Assembly: GCF_003335585.1 (NCBI RefSeq)
Contig: NZ_QBFD01000046.1
Span: 521,345-585,344, forward strand
DNA length: 64,000 nt
Direction: 5' to 3'
Origin: Sulfitobacter sp. DFL-14
GTDB taxonomy: Bacteria > Pseudomonadota > Alphaproteobacteria > Rhodobacterales > Rhodobacteraceae
The notes under the pieces were generated by a model. The model made no database searches. It was not told the DNA's origin and was given only the letters and a program-made list of their open reading frames with translations. Position 1 is the first letter of the stretch; each line of letters opens with the position of its first letter. Both the position numbers and the translations under genes were made by a program. Shown here one piece after another: positions 41,775 through 50,631 of this stretch.

Positions 41775-42937
41775 CCACATCTGATCCGACATTTCCTGAC
41801 CTCATCAGCCCGGTTCACCAACCGCCCTTTTCGGCGAGCGCCCCGCCGATCTTTCAAAGCTCCTCCTTTCTGTTCGAAAGCTACGCGCAGATTGCCGATG
41901 TCTTTGCCGGACGCTCGGACCGCCTGGTCTATTCGCGCGGTGACAACCCGACGGTGAGCGAGCTGGAGGGGCTGATCGCCCGGCTCGAAGGGACAGAGGC
42001 CGCGCGCGGGTTCTCTTCCGGCATGGCCGCGATCTGCGGCGCGGTACTGCCTTTTGTCCAAAGCGGAGACCGGATCGTGACGGTCGAGCATCTCTATTCC
42101 GATGCCTATCGCCTGTTTGAGACGGTTCTGCGCCGGTTCGGGGTCGAGACGATCTATGTTGACGGCACCGACACGCAGGCCGTGATCGACGCCTTGCCGG
42201 GCGCGCGCCTGGTCTATCTGGAAAGCCCGACAAGCTGGACGTTCCAGCCCCAGAATGTTGCTGCCATCGCCGCCGCGGCGCGGCGCCTTGGGGTGCTCTC
42301 CGTGATCGACAATTCCTGGGCCACCCCGGTGTTCCAGAAACCTGCCGCCCTTGGCGTCGATCTCATCGTTCATGCCGCCTCGAAATACCTCTCCGGGCAC
42401 AGCGACACGCTGGCCGGACTGGTCGCCGGGCCGAAAGAGCTGATCTCCAGGATCGACCACGAGGCAACGCATCTCTACGGCGGGCGCATGGCCCCGATGG
42501 ATGCGTTTCTGGTGCTGCGCGGGATGCGGACGCTGCTGCTTCGGATGCGCACCCATATGGAGAGCGGGCTGACCATCGCCCGGACGCTGGCTGACGATCC
42601 CCGGGTCACCGCGGTGCATCACCCCGGCCTCTCGGAGATGCCCAGGGGGCTGACCGGCTGCGGCGGTCTGTTCGCCTTTGACCTGGCGGACGGTGTTGAT
42701 GTCGAACGGTTCTGCAACGCATTGCGTGTAATCCGTCTGGGTGTGAGCTGGGGCGGACCGGAAAGCCTGATTGTTCCGGGGCAGGCTGCCTGTGGCCTCG
42801 CCGGGGCCGCGAATTCCTTCCAACGCTTCGGCGTCAGCCCGCGTACCATCCGCCTCGCCGTGGGGCTGGAGCCGGTGGGGACCCTGCTCTCCGATCTCGG
42901 CCAGGCGCTCAACCGGGCCGGGCAGGTCGCGGCATGA
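41771..42937 (+). CDS. PLP-dependent Cys/Met-metabolism-type enzyme (cystathionine gamma-synthase family)
   Basis: A 388-residue fold-type I PLP enzyme. Landmarks: YSRGDNPTVSELEGLIARLEG, GFSSGMAAICGAVL, LYSDAYRLFE, VIDNSWATPVFQKPAALG and the internal aldimine lysine K205 in ASKYLSGHSD. It lies between the MATE and acyltransferase genes, with ATGA overlap on the 5' side, so it belongs to the siderophore operon. Normal siderophore pathways of this type do not need such an enzyme. It may make or modify an unusual amino acid building block (inference). Confidence 0.88.
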   Translation: MTTSDPTFPDLISPVHQPPFSASAPPIFQSSSFLFESYAQIADVFAGRSDRLVYSRGDNPTVSELEGLIARLEGTEAARGFSSGMAAICGAVLPFVQSGDRIVTVEHLYSDAYRLFETVLRRFGVETIYVDGTDTQAVIDALPGARLVYLESPTSWTFQPQNVAAIAAAARRLGVLSVIDNSWATPVFQKPAALGVDLIVHAASKYLSGHSDTLAGLVAGPKELISRIDHEATHLYGGRMAPMDAFLVLRGMRTLLLRMRTHMESGLTIARTLADDPRVTAVHHPGLSEMPRGLTGCGGLFAFDLADGVDVERFCNALRVIRLGVSWGGPESLIVPGQAACGLAGAANSFQRFGVSPRTIRLAVGLEPVGTLLSDLGQALNRAGQVAA

Positions 42938-43018
42938 GCGACGCGGATCAAACAATGGACAACTTCTGCCGGTTGTTGCTCCGGACCCTGCCAAGAGAGA
43001 CACCAAAGGAGGGCCTCC

Positions 43019-44062
43019 ATGCCTCGTGACCTGACTGCACAATCGCTTCTGGCGCGCCGAAATGGCGAGCGTATCGAAATCGCCGGATATGAACCGCAAC
43101 GGCTCCGGGATCTGGGGGGCGGGCGGATTGAGCTTTCTGCCCCGCCGGGCGAGGACGCCTTTGCCCGGGCGCTGGCCGCCTTCGAGGCGCTGACCACGCA
43201 GGGTCCGGAGGTCGCGATCCGCCTCAAGGGGGCTGATTGGACACCGCTCTTGCCAGAGCTGATGCAAAAGGGGATCGCACTTGCCACAGCGGTCGGCCCC
43301 CTGGTTCTGCCCGCTGCCTTCTGGCAGGTGACGGACCGCTGGCTGACCCGATCCGCGCCGGCCTATCCAACGCTCTGGACGCAAGGTCCGCATGGCCGTC
43401 ATCCGATCCGCCCGCCCCGGTCCGAAGGGGTGCTGTATCGCCGCCATATCCCCTGGCTCGATCAATGGCTGACACTGCGGGCGCTCGACATCTCCGATCT
43501 TGAAACATTCCATCGCTGGCAGAACGATCCGCGTGTGGCGGAGTTTTTCGAAGAGACCGGGACGCTGGATGAACACCGCGACTATATCGCGCGGCTCCTG
43601 GCCGACCCGCATATGCTGCCGCTGATCGGGGCGCTGGACGGTCGCGATTTCGGCTATTTCGAACTTTACTGGTGCCGGGAGAACCGGCTGGGCGCGCAAT
43701 ATGACGCCGCCGCATGGGATCGTGGCTGGCATGTTCTGATCGGCGAAGAGGATATTCGCGGGGCCGATTACGTTACCGCATGGATGCCTTCGCTCATGCA
43801 TTACATGTTCCTCTCGGAGCCGCGCACCCAGACCGTGATGGGCGAGCCGAAAGCCAGCCACGCCCGTCAGCTCGCCAATCTGTCGCGCGGTGGCTTTGCT
43901 CATCTGCGCCAGTTCGATTTTTCCCACAAACGTGCCAGCCTCGTCGCTCTCGAACGCCAGCATTTCTTCGAGGCCCGCCTCTGGGCGCGGCCAGAGACCG
44001 GCGGGGGCGCACCGCTCTGCTTTGCCCCTGCCCGCCTTCCCTCAACAGGAGACTGGACATGA
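43019..44062 (+). CDS. IucB-like GNAT acyltransferase for N-hydroxy-ornithine/lysine
   Basis: A 347-residue siderophore acyltransferase of the IucB/AlcB group. The C-terminal GNAT half holds FHRWQNDPRVAEFFEETGT, LIGALDGRDFGYFELYW and the acyl-CoA-binding TQTVMGEPKASH. FDFSHKRASLVALERQ follows. The start has AGGAGG upstream. Such enzymes acylate the N5/N6-hydroxylamine produced by the hydroxylase encoded next, with a 4-bp overlap. The acyl group (acetyl, hydroxybutyryl, others) is not determined. Confidence 0.92.
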   Translation: MPRDLTAQSLLARRNGERIEIAGYEPQRLRDLGGGRIELSAPPGEDAFARALAAFEALTTQGPEVAIRLKGADWTPLLPELMQKGIALATAVGPLVLPAAFWQVTDRWLTRSAPAYPTLWTQGPHGRHPIRPPRSEGVLYRRHIPWLDQWLTLRALDISDLETFHRWQNDPRVAEFFEETGTLDEHRDYIARLLADPHMLPLIGALDGRDFGYFELYWCRENRLGAQYDAAAWDRGWHVLIGEEDIRGADYVTAWMPSLMHYMFLSEPRTQTVMGEPKASHARQLANLSRGGFAHLRQFDFSHKRASLVALERQHFFEARLWARPETGGGAPLCFAPARLPSTGDWT

Positions 44063-45363
44063 CTGCACCCACCCACACCCCCCGGAACGACGATGAGATC
44101 TATGACCTGATCGGTATCGGTTTCGGCCCTTCGAACCTGTCGCTTGCGATTGCGATCGAAGAGGCGGGGTTGCCGATCCGGGTGAAATTCCTCGAAGCGC
44201 GGCCCGCATTCGCCTGGCATCCCGGCATGATGATCCCCGGTACGGATATGCAGATTTCGTTCCTCAAGGACCTCGTCTCGCAACGTAATCCGCAGAGCCG
44301 CTACAGCTTTCTCAACTACCTGCACAATAAGGGCCGGATGAACGCCTTTATCAATCGCAAGACGTTTTTCCCGTCGCGGGTTGAGTTCAACGACTATCTC
44401 GGCTGGGTTGCCGGACAGTTTGACTGCTGTGATTATGATCGGAACGTGTGCAGTATCGAACCGCTGGGCAATGTCGGCGCAGGCGGCACTGTTCAGACGC
44501 TCTGCGTCACCGCGCGCAACAGCGCGGGGGCTGAACATGTCTACCATGCGCGTAACCTCGTGATTGCACCGGGCGGTGCGCCGATGTTGCCGCCGGTATG
44601 TGACGGCCTGCGCGGCGATGACCGCCTGTACCATTCCAAAGACTACATGAGCCGGGTCGTGCCGGCGCTGAAGGCGGGGGACCGGATTGCCGTCGTGGGG
44701 GCGGGCCAGAGCGCGGCAGAGATTTTTGCCGATCTCGCCCAAAGAGCGGAAGCGCCGCAGGTCGATCTCATCCTGCGCGGATCTGCGATGAAACCCTCTG
44801 ACGATTCCCCCTTCGTGAACGAGATTTTCGCCCCAGAACAAACCGGCCGGTTCCATGAGATGTCGGAAACTCTCCGGCGCGGTCTGCTCGATGAGTTATC
44901 AGGGACAAATTACGCGGTGGTCGACGAGGATCTGATCTGTGCCATCTACACGATGCTTTACGAGCAATCCGTGAGTGGCGAGGGCCGGTTGCGGTTGCGC
45001 AGTCAGACACAGGTTGTCGGCATGTCGTTGGAGGATGCGAAGCTCCGGGTCGAGCTGCACGGCCGCGAGGCGCACGATACGAAGCTCTATGACAAGGTTG
45101 TTTTTGCGACCGGTTATTCCAGAAAACTCGATGCGAGTGTCCTGCATGGGTTGGCGCCACTGTGTGAAGACACGGAAACCCGCCGGGATTACCGCTTGTC
45201 CATGAAGCCCGGCTTCCGGCCCGCTGTCTTTGTTCAAGGCTACAGCGAAAGCAGCCACGGGTTGAGCGATACCCTGCTGTCGGTGCTGGCGCAAAGATCT
45301 GCCGAGATTGTCGCGGCGCTCGGCACGCTGGTCAACGAGGCGCAGGCCATCGCCGCCGAATGA
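44059..45363 (+). CDS. L-ornithine/L-lysine N-monooxygenase (SidA/PvdA/IucD family)
   Basis: A 434-residue FAD- and NADPH-dependent hydroxylase. GIGFGPSNLSLA (residues 18-29) binds FAD; DMQISFLKDLVSQRNPQS is the conserved substrate loop; VVGAGQSAAE near residue 213 binds NADPH; DSPFVNEIF and VFATGY near the C-terminus complete the family pattern. It supplies the N-hydroxylated amino acid for hydroxamate formation. Ornithine versus lysine is not decidable here; relatives in alphaproteobacteria (VbsO) use ornithine. Confidence 0.95.
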   Translation: MTAPTHTPRNDDEIYDLIGIGFGPSNLSLAIAIEEAGLPIRVKFLEARPAFAWHPGMMIPGTDMQISFLKDLVSQRNPQSRYSFLNYLHNKGRMNAFINRKTFFPSRVEFNDYLGWVAGQFDCCDYDRNVCSIEPLGNVGAGGTVQTLCVTARNSAGAEHVYHARNLVIAPGGAPMLPPVCDGLRGDDRLYHSKDYMSRVVPALKAGDRIAVVGAGQSAAEIFADLAQRAEAPQVDLILRGSAMKPSDDSPFVNEIFAPEQTGRFHEMSETLRRGLLDELSGTNYAVVDEDLICAIYTMLYEQSVSGEGRLRLRSQTQVVGMSLEDAKLRVELHGREAHDTKLYDKVVFATGYSRKLDASVLHGLAPLCEDTETRRDYRLSMKPGFRPAVFVQGYSESSHGLSDTLLSVLAQRSAEIVAALGTLVNEAQAIAAE

Positions 45364-45371
45364 CACGGACG

Positions 45372-45394
45372 CCCCCGCGCCATACACGCGGGGG
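45372..45394 (+). terminator. Terminator hairpin after the hydroxylase gene
   Basis: CCCCCGCG and CGCGGGGG form an 8-bp perfect GC stem with a 7-nt loop, 9 bp after the stop. The following sequence, ATGTTC, is only weakly U-rich. It separates the siderophore biosynthetic transcript from the ECF sigma gene. Confidence 0.62.
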
Positions 45395-45508
45395 ATGTTC
45401 GCCGGTTGCGGAACTAACGCTTGGCGTGTCTCGGCTTCTCATGTACCAAGCGCTCATTCACTCAGCTTGTGCCAGGTAGATCGCTTTTAGCCGCTACATG
45501 AGGCCACA

Positions 45509-46072
45509 ATGTCTGAGAGTCTGCCCGTCGATCCATTGTCGAGCGCGACGCCTGTCGTATCACCGGAAAACGCAGCCGTCCGACGGCAGTTGCTGTACCA
45601 TTTGGTGCATGATCGTGACATGCTCATGTGTGAAGCCATTCGCATCCTGGGCTCTCCTGATCGTGCCGAAGACGTGCTGCAAGATGCGGTCCTGCGCTGC
45701 CTGTCCAGTCAGGCCTTGAAGCAGACCCCGGACAGCCCCTGCAGCTATTTGCGGCGCATGGTGCGGAATCTCGCGCTCGATCATTATCGAAAGCAGAAAC
45801 GGGAAATTCCCTGCGATGTTTTTGCCGAGACGCTTGTCTGCCCGGCGACCCCTGTGGAGCAGAAACTTTCTGCGCAAGAAGAACTTGTGCATCTGATGCG
45901 CGCGCTCGGCGCACTATGCCCGAAACGGCGTTACGCTTTTGTAGAGGCGCGTCTCAAAGCAAGGCAACAGACAGAGATCGCCCGGGAAATGAACCTGTCC
46001 GCCTCCCGTGTCCACGCGCTGATCCAGAGCGCCCAGACCCAGCTTGCGGCCACCTTGGCCGAGACCCTGTGA
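45509..46072 (+). CDS. ECF-type sigma factor (FecI/PvdS-like)
   Basis: A 187-residue ECF sigma factor. Region 2 (about residues 30-95) includes EAIRILGSPDRAEDVLQDAVLR and YLRRMVRNLALDHYRKQKR. Region 4 (about 125-185) includes CPKRRYAFVEARLKARQQTEIAREMNLS. GAGG lies 6 bp before the ATG. No FecR-like anti-sigma or TonB receptor is present in the window. It is placed immediately after the siderophore genes, so a role in iron-starvation control is likely but indirect. Confidence 0.87.
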   Translation: MSESLPVDPLSSATPVVSPENAAVRRQLLYHLVHDRDMLMCEAIRILGSPDRAEDVLQDAVLRCLSSQALKQTPDSPCSYLRRMVRNLALDHYRKQKREIPCDVFAETLVCPATPVEQKLSAQEELVHLMRALGALCPKRRYAFVEARLKARQQTEIAREMNLSASRVHALIQSAQTQLAATLAETL

Positions 46073-46101
46073 AGGGCGATCCGTGTCACCGCAGCAACGT
46101 A

Positions 46102-46395
46102 TTATCGCGGCAAAGGCAGACATCCGGGCAGACCTGCGGGCAGGACGATGCGGGCGCCGGTTCGATACAGCGATGCCGCAAAACCGCTGCGCGGTGCGGC
46201 GAGTGTGACGCTCCAGCCATTGCTTCCCAGGATGGCGATATCATCTGACAGGGATTGCATGAAGCTGGCAGAGGGAAACAGAACCACCTGGGCGGGCGCC
46301 TCATCGGTCAGAAGGCTGACCGTGACCAGCGTCAGAATCCAGCCCGTGAACACCAGCGGCATCGTACAAAGGATGCCTCTAATAGTCATGGACAT
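46102..46395 (-). CDS. Small membrane-anchored hypothetical protein
   Basis: About 97 residues, with one hydrophobic segment (LCTMPLVFTGWILTLVTVSLL) near the N-terminus and a non-descript remainder. Starts at 46395 or 46389 are possible. An upstream in-frame ATG at 46443 is less likely because it overlaps the preceding gene more. It overlaps the larger membrane-anchored gene and ends the four-gene minus-strand operon. No family recognised. Confidence 0.5.
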   Translation of the reverse strand: MSMTIRGILCTMPLVFTGWILTLVTVSLLTDEAPAQVVLFPSASFMQSLSDDIAILGSNGWSVTLAAPRSGFAASLYRTGARIVLPAGLPGCLPLPR

Positions 46396-47431
46396 GCTCC
46401 AGCCGGGCACCGGATGTCGCAAGGTTCCGGATCTGGTCCGCAAGTTCGGTCACTTTCACCAGCGCCAGATGGCGAAAGTCGCCGTGTCCCTGCCTTGGGA
46501 GGCTGACAATTGCATCCTGATGACCTGGCTGATCCGACAGGGCGGTAAAGAGAATGTCGTCATTGCCGGCAATCTCGCGGAATTGCCAGCCGTCCAGCGC
46601 CATGGACTGAAGCAGATGTGTCAGGATGCGATAACGCGGTGTTTCAATGACGATACCTTCCGGGATCGTCTCGCCAATTGTTATCCCGTCATAGGCAGCC
46701 AGGTCTTCGGCGGGTTTGCCGGAAACAACCATGCGCAGGCGAAGTTCGTCAAATCCGGTTGCAGCGACCGCCTGGGCAATCAGATCGGCATAGGCTGCTT
46801 TGGCGCCATATTCGAGCCCGAGCGCAAAGCGCCGCTCGCGATCACGCAGATTGCCGGTGGCTGCCTGGCGCAGGGCCTCTGCGTCTTCGCGAAAATGCCA
46901 CCGGTACCACGGCACCTGCTGCAGGAACACTGCATAGTCAGCGGCCTGAACCGCAGAGAGATCATCCAACGGCGCGCGGCCCGCACCCCGTTGCCAGGCG
47001 AACAGGCGGCCGATGGTTTCTTCGTAGGCCGCCTTCATCATCAGTTCGGCGGTGAAGCTGACCCCGATGACATAGACCATCTGTTTGGTTGCGCCATCGA
47101 CGTCGCCAACACCGGAAGCCGTTTCATTCAGGACACAAAGTGACGACCAGAATCCGGCAACGCTTTTGACGAAACCAAATTCATGCGGGTCCCCCGTTCG
47201 GATGACCTCGGCATAATCGTCGTAGGCGTGAACAATGTACCATTCGGGAAACGTCAGCAGAGTACGGGTTTCCACCCGATGCTGTGAGGGCGGCAGCAAG
47301 GCCGCATAGGGCGTTTGCACCTTGTCCCCCCTGCACATGGTTTCCACCCATGCCACAGGTGCAAGAAGGCCTGCGACAAGCAAGAGCAAGACGATCCCGA
47401 CCCGTTTCACCCATGTCCACAACCGCTTCAT
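46379..47431 (-). CDS. Membrane-anchored hypothetical protein
   Basis: A 350-residue protein with an N-terminal hydrophobic anchor (VGIVLLLLVAGLLAPVAWVE) and a mostly soluble remainder. Distinctive segments include LLTFPEWYIVHAYDDYAEVI and FWSSLCVLNETASG. It overlaps the four-helix membrane gene upstream by 4 bp. I do not recognise a domain. The periplasmic location follows from the uncleaved-looking anchor. Confidence 0.72.
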   Translation of the reverse strand: MKRLWTWVKRVGIVLLLLVAGLLAPVAWVETMCRGDKVQTPYAALLPPSQHRVETRTLLTFPEWYIVHAYDDYAEVIRTGDPHEFGFVKSVAGFWSSLCVLNETASGVGDVDGATKQMVYVIGVSFTAELMMKAAYEETIGRLFAWQRGAGRAPLDDLSAVQAADYAVFLQQVPWYRWHFREDAEALRQAATGNLRDRERRFALGLEYGAKAAYADLIAQAVAATGFDELRLRMVVSGKPAEDLAAYDGITIGETIPEGIVIETPRYRILTHLLQSMALDGWQFREIAGNDDILFTALSDQPGHQDAIVSLPRQGHGDFRHLALVKVTELADQIRNLATSGARLEHVHDY

Positions 47432-47832
47432 GCCGGCGCGGACCTGAACCCTGCCCAGACCGCCAGACCACCGAGCCCCAGATGCGGCAGGTTCGCCAGA
47501 ACGCGCAGCAACGAGAAATCAAGACCGGCAGAGGGGTTGGTGAAAATCCCCAGGTCAAGGAATCCGTAGCCCGTGAAGAACCCGAAAATACCGTCACCCA
47601 GATATGCCAGTCCAAACAGGATCAGAAAGGTCCGGGCCGCCCGGTAAGAGAGAAGCCCGGCCACAAGCGCCCATAACGCCGAGGCGACATGAAGGGCGTC
47701 ATCGTAGATATCCAGTTCGAAGATACCAAATGCCAGCCCGTTTTCATCGGTCAGCCCGGGTATGTAGTTCAGCGAGGCCGCGATCATCAGCGCTGCGAAA
47801 TATCCCAGCGAAAGTTTCTGCAAGTTGCTCAT
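47428..47832 (-). CDS. Four-helix membrane protein (DUF4383-like)
   Basis: A 134-residue membrane protein with four helices. ALHVASALWALVAGLLSYRAARTFL and LANLPHLGLGGLAVWAGF resemble the DUF4383 family, whose members are small membrane proteins with H-x(4)-G patterns. It overlaps both neighbours by 4 bp, so it is translated with the FAD oxidase and the hypothetical protein. Function unknown. Confidence 0.65.
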   Translation of the reverse strand: MSNLQKLSLGYFAALMIAASLNYIPGLTDENGLAFGIFELDIYDDALHVASALWALVAGLLSYRAARTFLILFGLAYLGDGIFGFFTGYGFLDLGIFTNPSAGLDFSLLRVLANLPHLGLGGLAVWAGFRSAPA

Positions 47833-49316
47833 AATTGCCCCAAATAGCTGTCCCAGAGATTGTTACGCAGGACCAGGTCCGGGTCCAGATCGCGTTTTGC
47901 CCGGGAAAACCGGGCCGCATGTTCATAGGTTTGCGACAGCTGTTCGACGGTCGCATGCGGACGATACGGCAGGTAATAGGCCCCGTCGATGGCGGCGATC
48001 CTGTCTATCAGGTCGCGGGTCATGCGCGCCATGTCGGCCTCGCCGCGGATGTTCATTTCCTGGCTGAAGGACATCACCGCCGCAATGCGCGGCACCTTCG
48101 CATAGGACAACATGCTTTGATCATCCTGCGCTACGTAACGCAGCGTGACATTCAGAAATTCCTGATAACTTGCCGGGATCACATCGCGGCAGACCGTCAG
48201 GAATTCGCCGAACCGGTCGAATCCAACGAAATACTCGTGCAGGATATCAGTCCGGTCCGGGTTGCGGTCATCAAGCGTCCTCACCGGTTCGTTGATCAGG
48301 GTATTGCGCGTGACCTCCCCCCCGCCAAGCGCCGGGCCAACGGCGGTTTCATTCCACCATCTGAATGCCTTCATCCTCTCGTTGCCCAATTGTGCGCGAT
48401 AGATCCGGCTGGCGGCATGCGCCATCCAGCCCGAGCCGGAGGCCGGCGGCAGCGCGGCCTGATCCGGTGTTTCGCGATAGCTGACCAGCAAGGCCTTGGT
48501 GAAAAAGCTCTCGCGTTCGACGTTGAGGCGGCCATAGGCCATTGTCACATCCGGATCCCTGATCGCCGCGCCGAAGGAATCGGCAAATGTTGAGGCGTCG
48601 ATGACGTCAAACCGCGGGGCAAGCCGGCTGTTGGGCACCATGTCGACCTCTAGATCGACGATGACGCCGATCAGCCCGTAGCCGCCCATCGCGAGATTGA
48701 AGAGGTCGGTGTTTTCCGACAGAGAGCAGGTCACCAGATCGCCGTCTGGCATGACCATCCGCAAGGACCGCACGGTTGACCCCATTGGCCCATAGGGCAC
48801 CGGCCACCCATGGGCATTGACCGAAAACGTCGCGGCGACACCGAAATCATGGTTCGATTGCATCACCGCAGGGGAAAACCCGGCAGGATCAAGTGCGTTT
48901 ATCACCTGAGACCAACGTGCCCCGGCATGGGCACGATAGCTGCGGCTGGCGCTATCCAGTTCCACCGATCCATTGTCAAAGGTGATGGCCGTGCCATCGC
49001 GGGGGATGGCCTGCCCCCCCATGGAATGGCGCGCCGCCCCTACGTTCAGGGGCCGCCCGTCTTTACGCGCAGCGGCAAGTTCTTGTCGAACAATGGCAAT
49101 CAGGGCGTCATCGGGATCCTGTTTCACGACCAAGTGTTTGTGGATCGGTGTTGGCGACAGACCGCTTGCATCGTTCAAAGCGGTTTCACCTGCCCCGGGA
49201 GCTATGCGCCGGGTGCCGTCATAAACCGGCAGATTTGGTCCAAACGCCCGCGACAGGGTCCAGCCTGCGGCACCGCCTGCGCCGAACAGGGCGGCGCGCC
49301 GGGTGAATTTTCTCAT
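47829..49316 (-). CDS. FAD-binding oxidase of the VAO family with Tat-like signal
   Basis: A 495-residue flavoprotein starting at the ATG 49316. RKFTRRAALFGAGGAAG is a twin-arginine-like leader (T-R-R-A-A-L). The FAD-binding PCMH domain follows, with NVGAARHSMGGQAIPRDG, AHAGARWSQVINALDP and GGYGLIGVIVDLEVDM. The C-terminal part lacks a recognisable substrate motif. It resembles sugar-lactone or related oxidases such as the GxRHSxGG group. First gene of the four-gene operon. Substrate not assigned. Confidence 0.85.
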   Translation of the reverse strand: MRKFTRRAALFGAGGAAGWTLSRAFGPNLPVYDGTRRIAPGAGETALNDASGLSPTPIHKHLVVKQDPDDALIAIVRQELAAARKDGRPLNVGAARHSMGGQAIPRDGTAITFDNGSVELDSASRSYRAHAGARWSQVINALDPAGFSPAVMQSNHDFGVAATFSVNAHGWPVPYGPMGSTVRSLRMVMPDGDLVTCSLSENTDLFNLAMGGYGLIGVIVDLEVDMVPNSRLAPRFDVIDASTFADSFGAAIRDPDVTMAYGRLNVERESFFTKALLVSYRETPDQAALPPASGSGWMAHAASRIYRAQLGNERMKAFRWWNETAVGPALGGGEVTRNTLINEPVRTLDDRNPDRTDILHEYFVGFDRFGEFLTVCRDVIPASYQEFLNVTLRYVAQDDQSMLSYAKVPRIAAVMSFSQEMNIRGEADMARMTRDLIDRIAAIDGAYYLPYRPHATVEQLSQTYEHAARFSRAKRDLDPDLVLRNNLWDSYLGQL

Positions 49317-49474
49317 GGCTGGGCCCCTCATCAATGACCTGGTCCGATTGGTCATTTGATACAGCCGACCCCATGGCCGTTACAAGGATATCAAAGGTAA
49401 GGAATTCCACCAGTTTCAGGTTTCAAGAGCGTTATTCGGCTTCGCATGCGCGGCAGTTTGCGGCAGATCAAGAG

Positions 49475-49843
49475 ACCTTCATGGTTGGCCTTCGGCAAAA
49501 AGTCATGGGGCAGGTCAACCTCGTCCTTGCGGGACTGGGGCTCATATCAGATGCAGGTTCTTTCACCCTGACAAGCGGTGTTCTGGATCGCGACCCGATC
49601 CGAATGGGAACAAACGCGGCAACCGCGAACGGGGCATTGGCGGGCTTCGTTACCGGTGCCGCAATCGAAATGCCGCGCGGATTGAGGATAAATGTTGTCA
49701 GCTCCTGAATGCTGGACGTATCCGCACCGCGTTACGGCGCTTGGTTCCGCGGTCACAAGCCGGTGTCATCTCATGACGTCGGTTTGGCTTATTCAAAATG
49801 TGTTGAGGGGGCTCGGACCGGACAGGTGGTGATCGTGGAGTAG
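49475..49843 (+). pseudogene. Decayed short-chain dehydrogenase (SDR)
   Basis: Reading one frame, VGLRQKVMGQVNLVLAG, GSFTLTSGVLDRDPI, TANGALAGFVTGAAIEMPRG and LRINVVSS match the C-terminal two thirds of small 200-residue SDRs. A TGA at 49706-49708 follows. The frame then continues in register with SAPRYGAWFRGHKPV and LAYSKCVEGARTGQVVIVE, which match the normal SDR end, to a TAG at 49841. The N-terminal NAD-binding third is missing. This is a 5'-truncated gene with an additional nonsense codon. Confidence 0.82.
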
Positions 49844-50059
49844 CGCCGACCAAGGAAGTACCGGACATTGGCTCAGCCGCTGCCACATCGGGTATGGCCC
49901 GGCCTGGAGGGCAATGCGCAAGGCTCCGCCTGCCGCGCACCATCGCGGTGATTGAATTTCCAGACAAGGGCCTGATGCGGTGCTACATTACGCGGCCGGT
50001 CCTCTGCCCCCGTTCAGGTGGCTTGGGGCCGGAGTTTCCTAGTCTGAAAGACCCAGCTA

Positions 50060-50611
50060 ATGCTCTCCATGCATGCGATACCCGAAGCCTTCAGCGTCGG
50101 AGAATGCGACGCGATCATAACCGCCATATCCCAAGCGCCCGCCGATCCGGCGCTGCTGGTGGGTCGCAACCGCGACCACAACATGCGCAATGCAGATCTG
50201 GTGTGGACCGACAAGGTGGACGGGCTGGGCTGGGTGATGGACCGGCTGATTGATCTGGTGCGGGTGGCGAACCGCGATCATTTTGGGTTCGATCTGACCG
50301 CATTTGAGGAAAGCCCGCAGGTGGCGATCTACCGCGCCACCGCCGGGGGGCATTTTGTGTGGCATTCGGACATTGGCGGCGGACCTATTTCGGCCAAGCG
50401 CAAGCTGACGCTGGTGCTGCAACTGTCGCCGTCGGGCGATTATGAGGGCGGCACGTTGGAGGTGATGCCCGGTGCGCAGGTGCTGGAGGCCAGCCGGGCG
50501 CAAGGCTCCGTGACCGTGTTTCCCAGCTTTACGCTGCATCAGGTGACACCAGTGCGCAGCGGCGTGCGCCATTCGCTGACCGTCTGGGCGCATGGGCCCG
50601 CGTTCCGGTGA
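50060..50611 (+). CDS. 2-oxoglutarate/Fe(II) oxygenase (PKHD/PiuC-type)
   Basis: A 183-residue double-stranded beta-helix dioxygenase. Fe ligands are H-x-D in FVWHSDIGGG (about residue 99) and the second His in FPSFTLHQVTPV (about residue 160). The 2OG-binding Arg lies in SGVRHSLT (about residue 170). It resembles the prolyl 4-hydroxylase-like proteins annotated 2OG-Fe(II) oxygenase. It may hydroxylate a protein or small molecule; iron-regulated PiuC relatives lie beside siderophore receptors, but no receptor is present. The 216 bp before it shows no gene. Confidence 0.85.
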   Translation: MLSMHAIPEAFSVGECDAIITAISQAPADPALLVGRNRDHNMRNADLVWTDKVDGLGWVMDRLIDLVRVANRDHFGFDLTAFEESPQVAIYRATAGGHFVWHSDIGGGPISAKRKLTLVLQLSPSGDYEGGTLEVMPGAQVLEASRAQGSVTVFPSFTLHQVTPVRSGVRHSLTVWAHGPAFR

Positions 50612-50631
50612 AGTGGACGAACCCCAGATGA

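Noticed and set aside
41732..43963. A 743-residue minus-strand open frame over the PLP and acyltransferase genes
   Set aside because: It is antisense to two genes with clear family motifs, and its own translation is rich in Arg, Gly and His with no domain. High GC content makes such frames common.
49698..49967. A minus-strand frame of 89 residues near the SDR remnant
   Set aside because: No motif; overlaps the end of the decayed SDR on the other strand.
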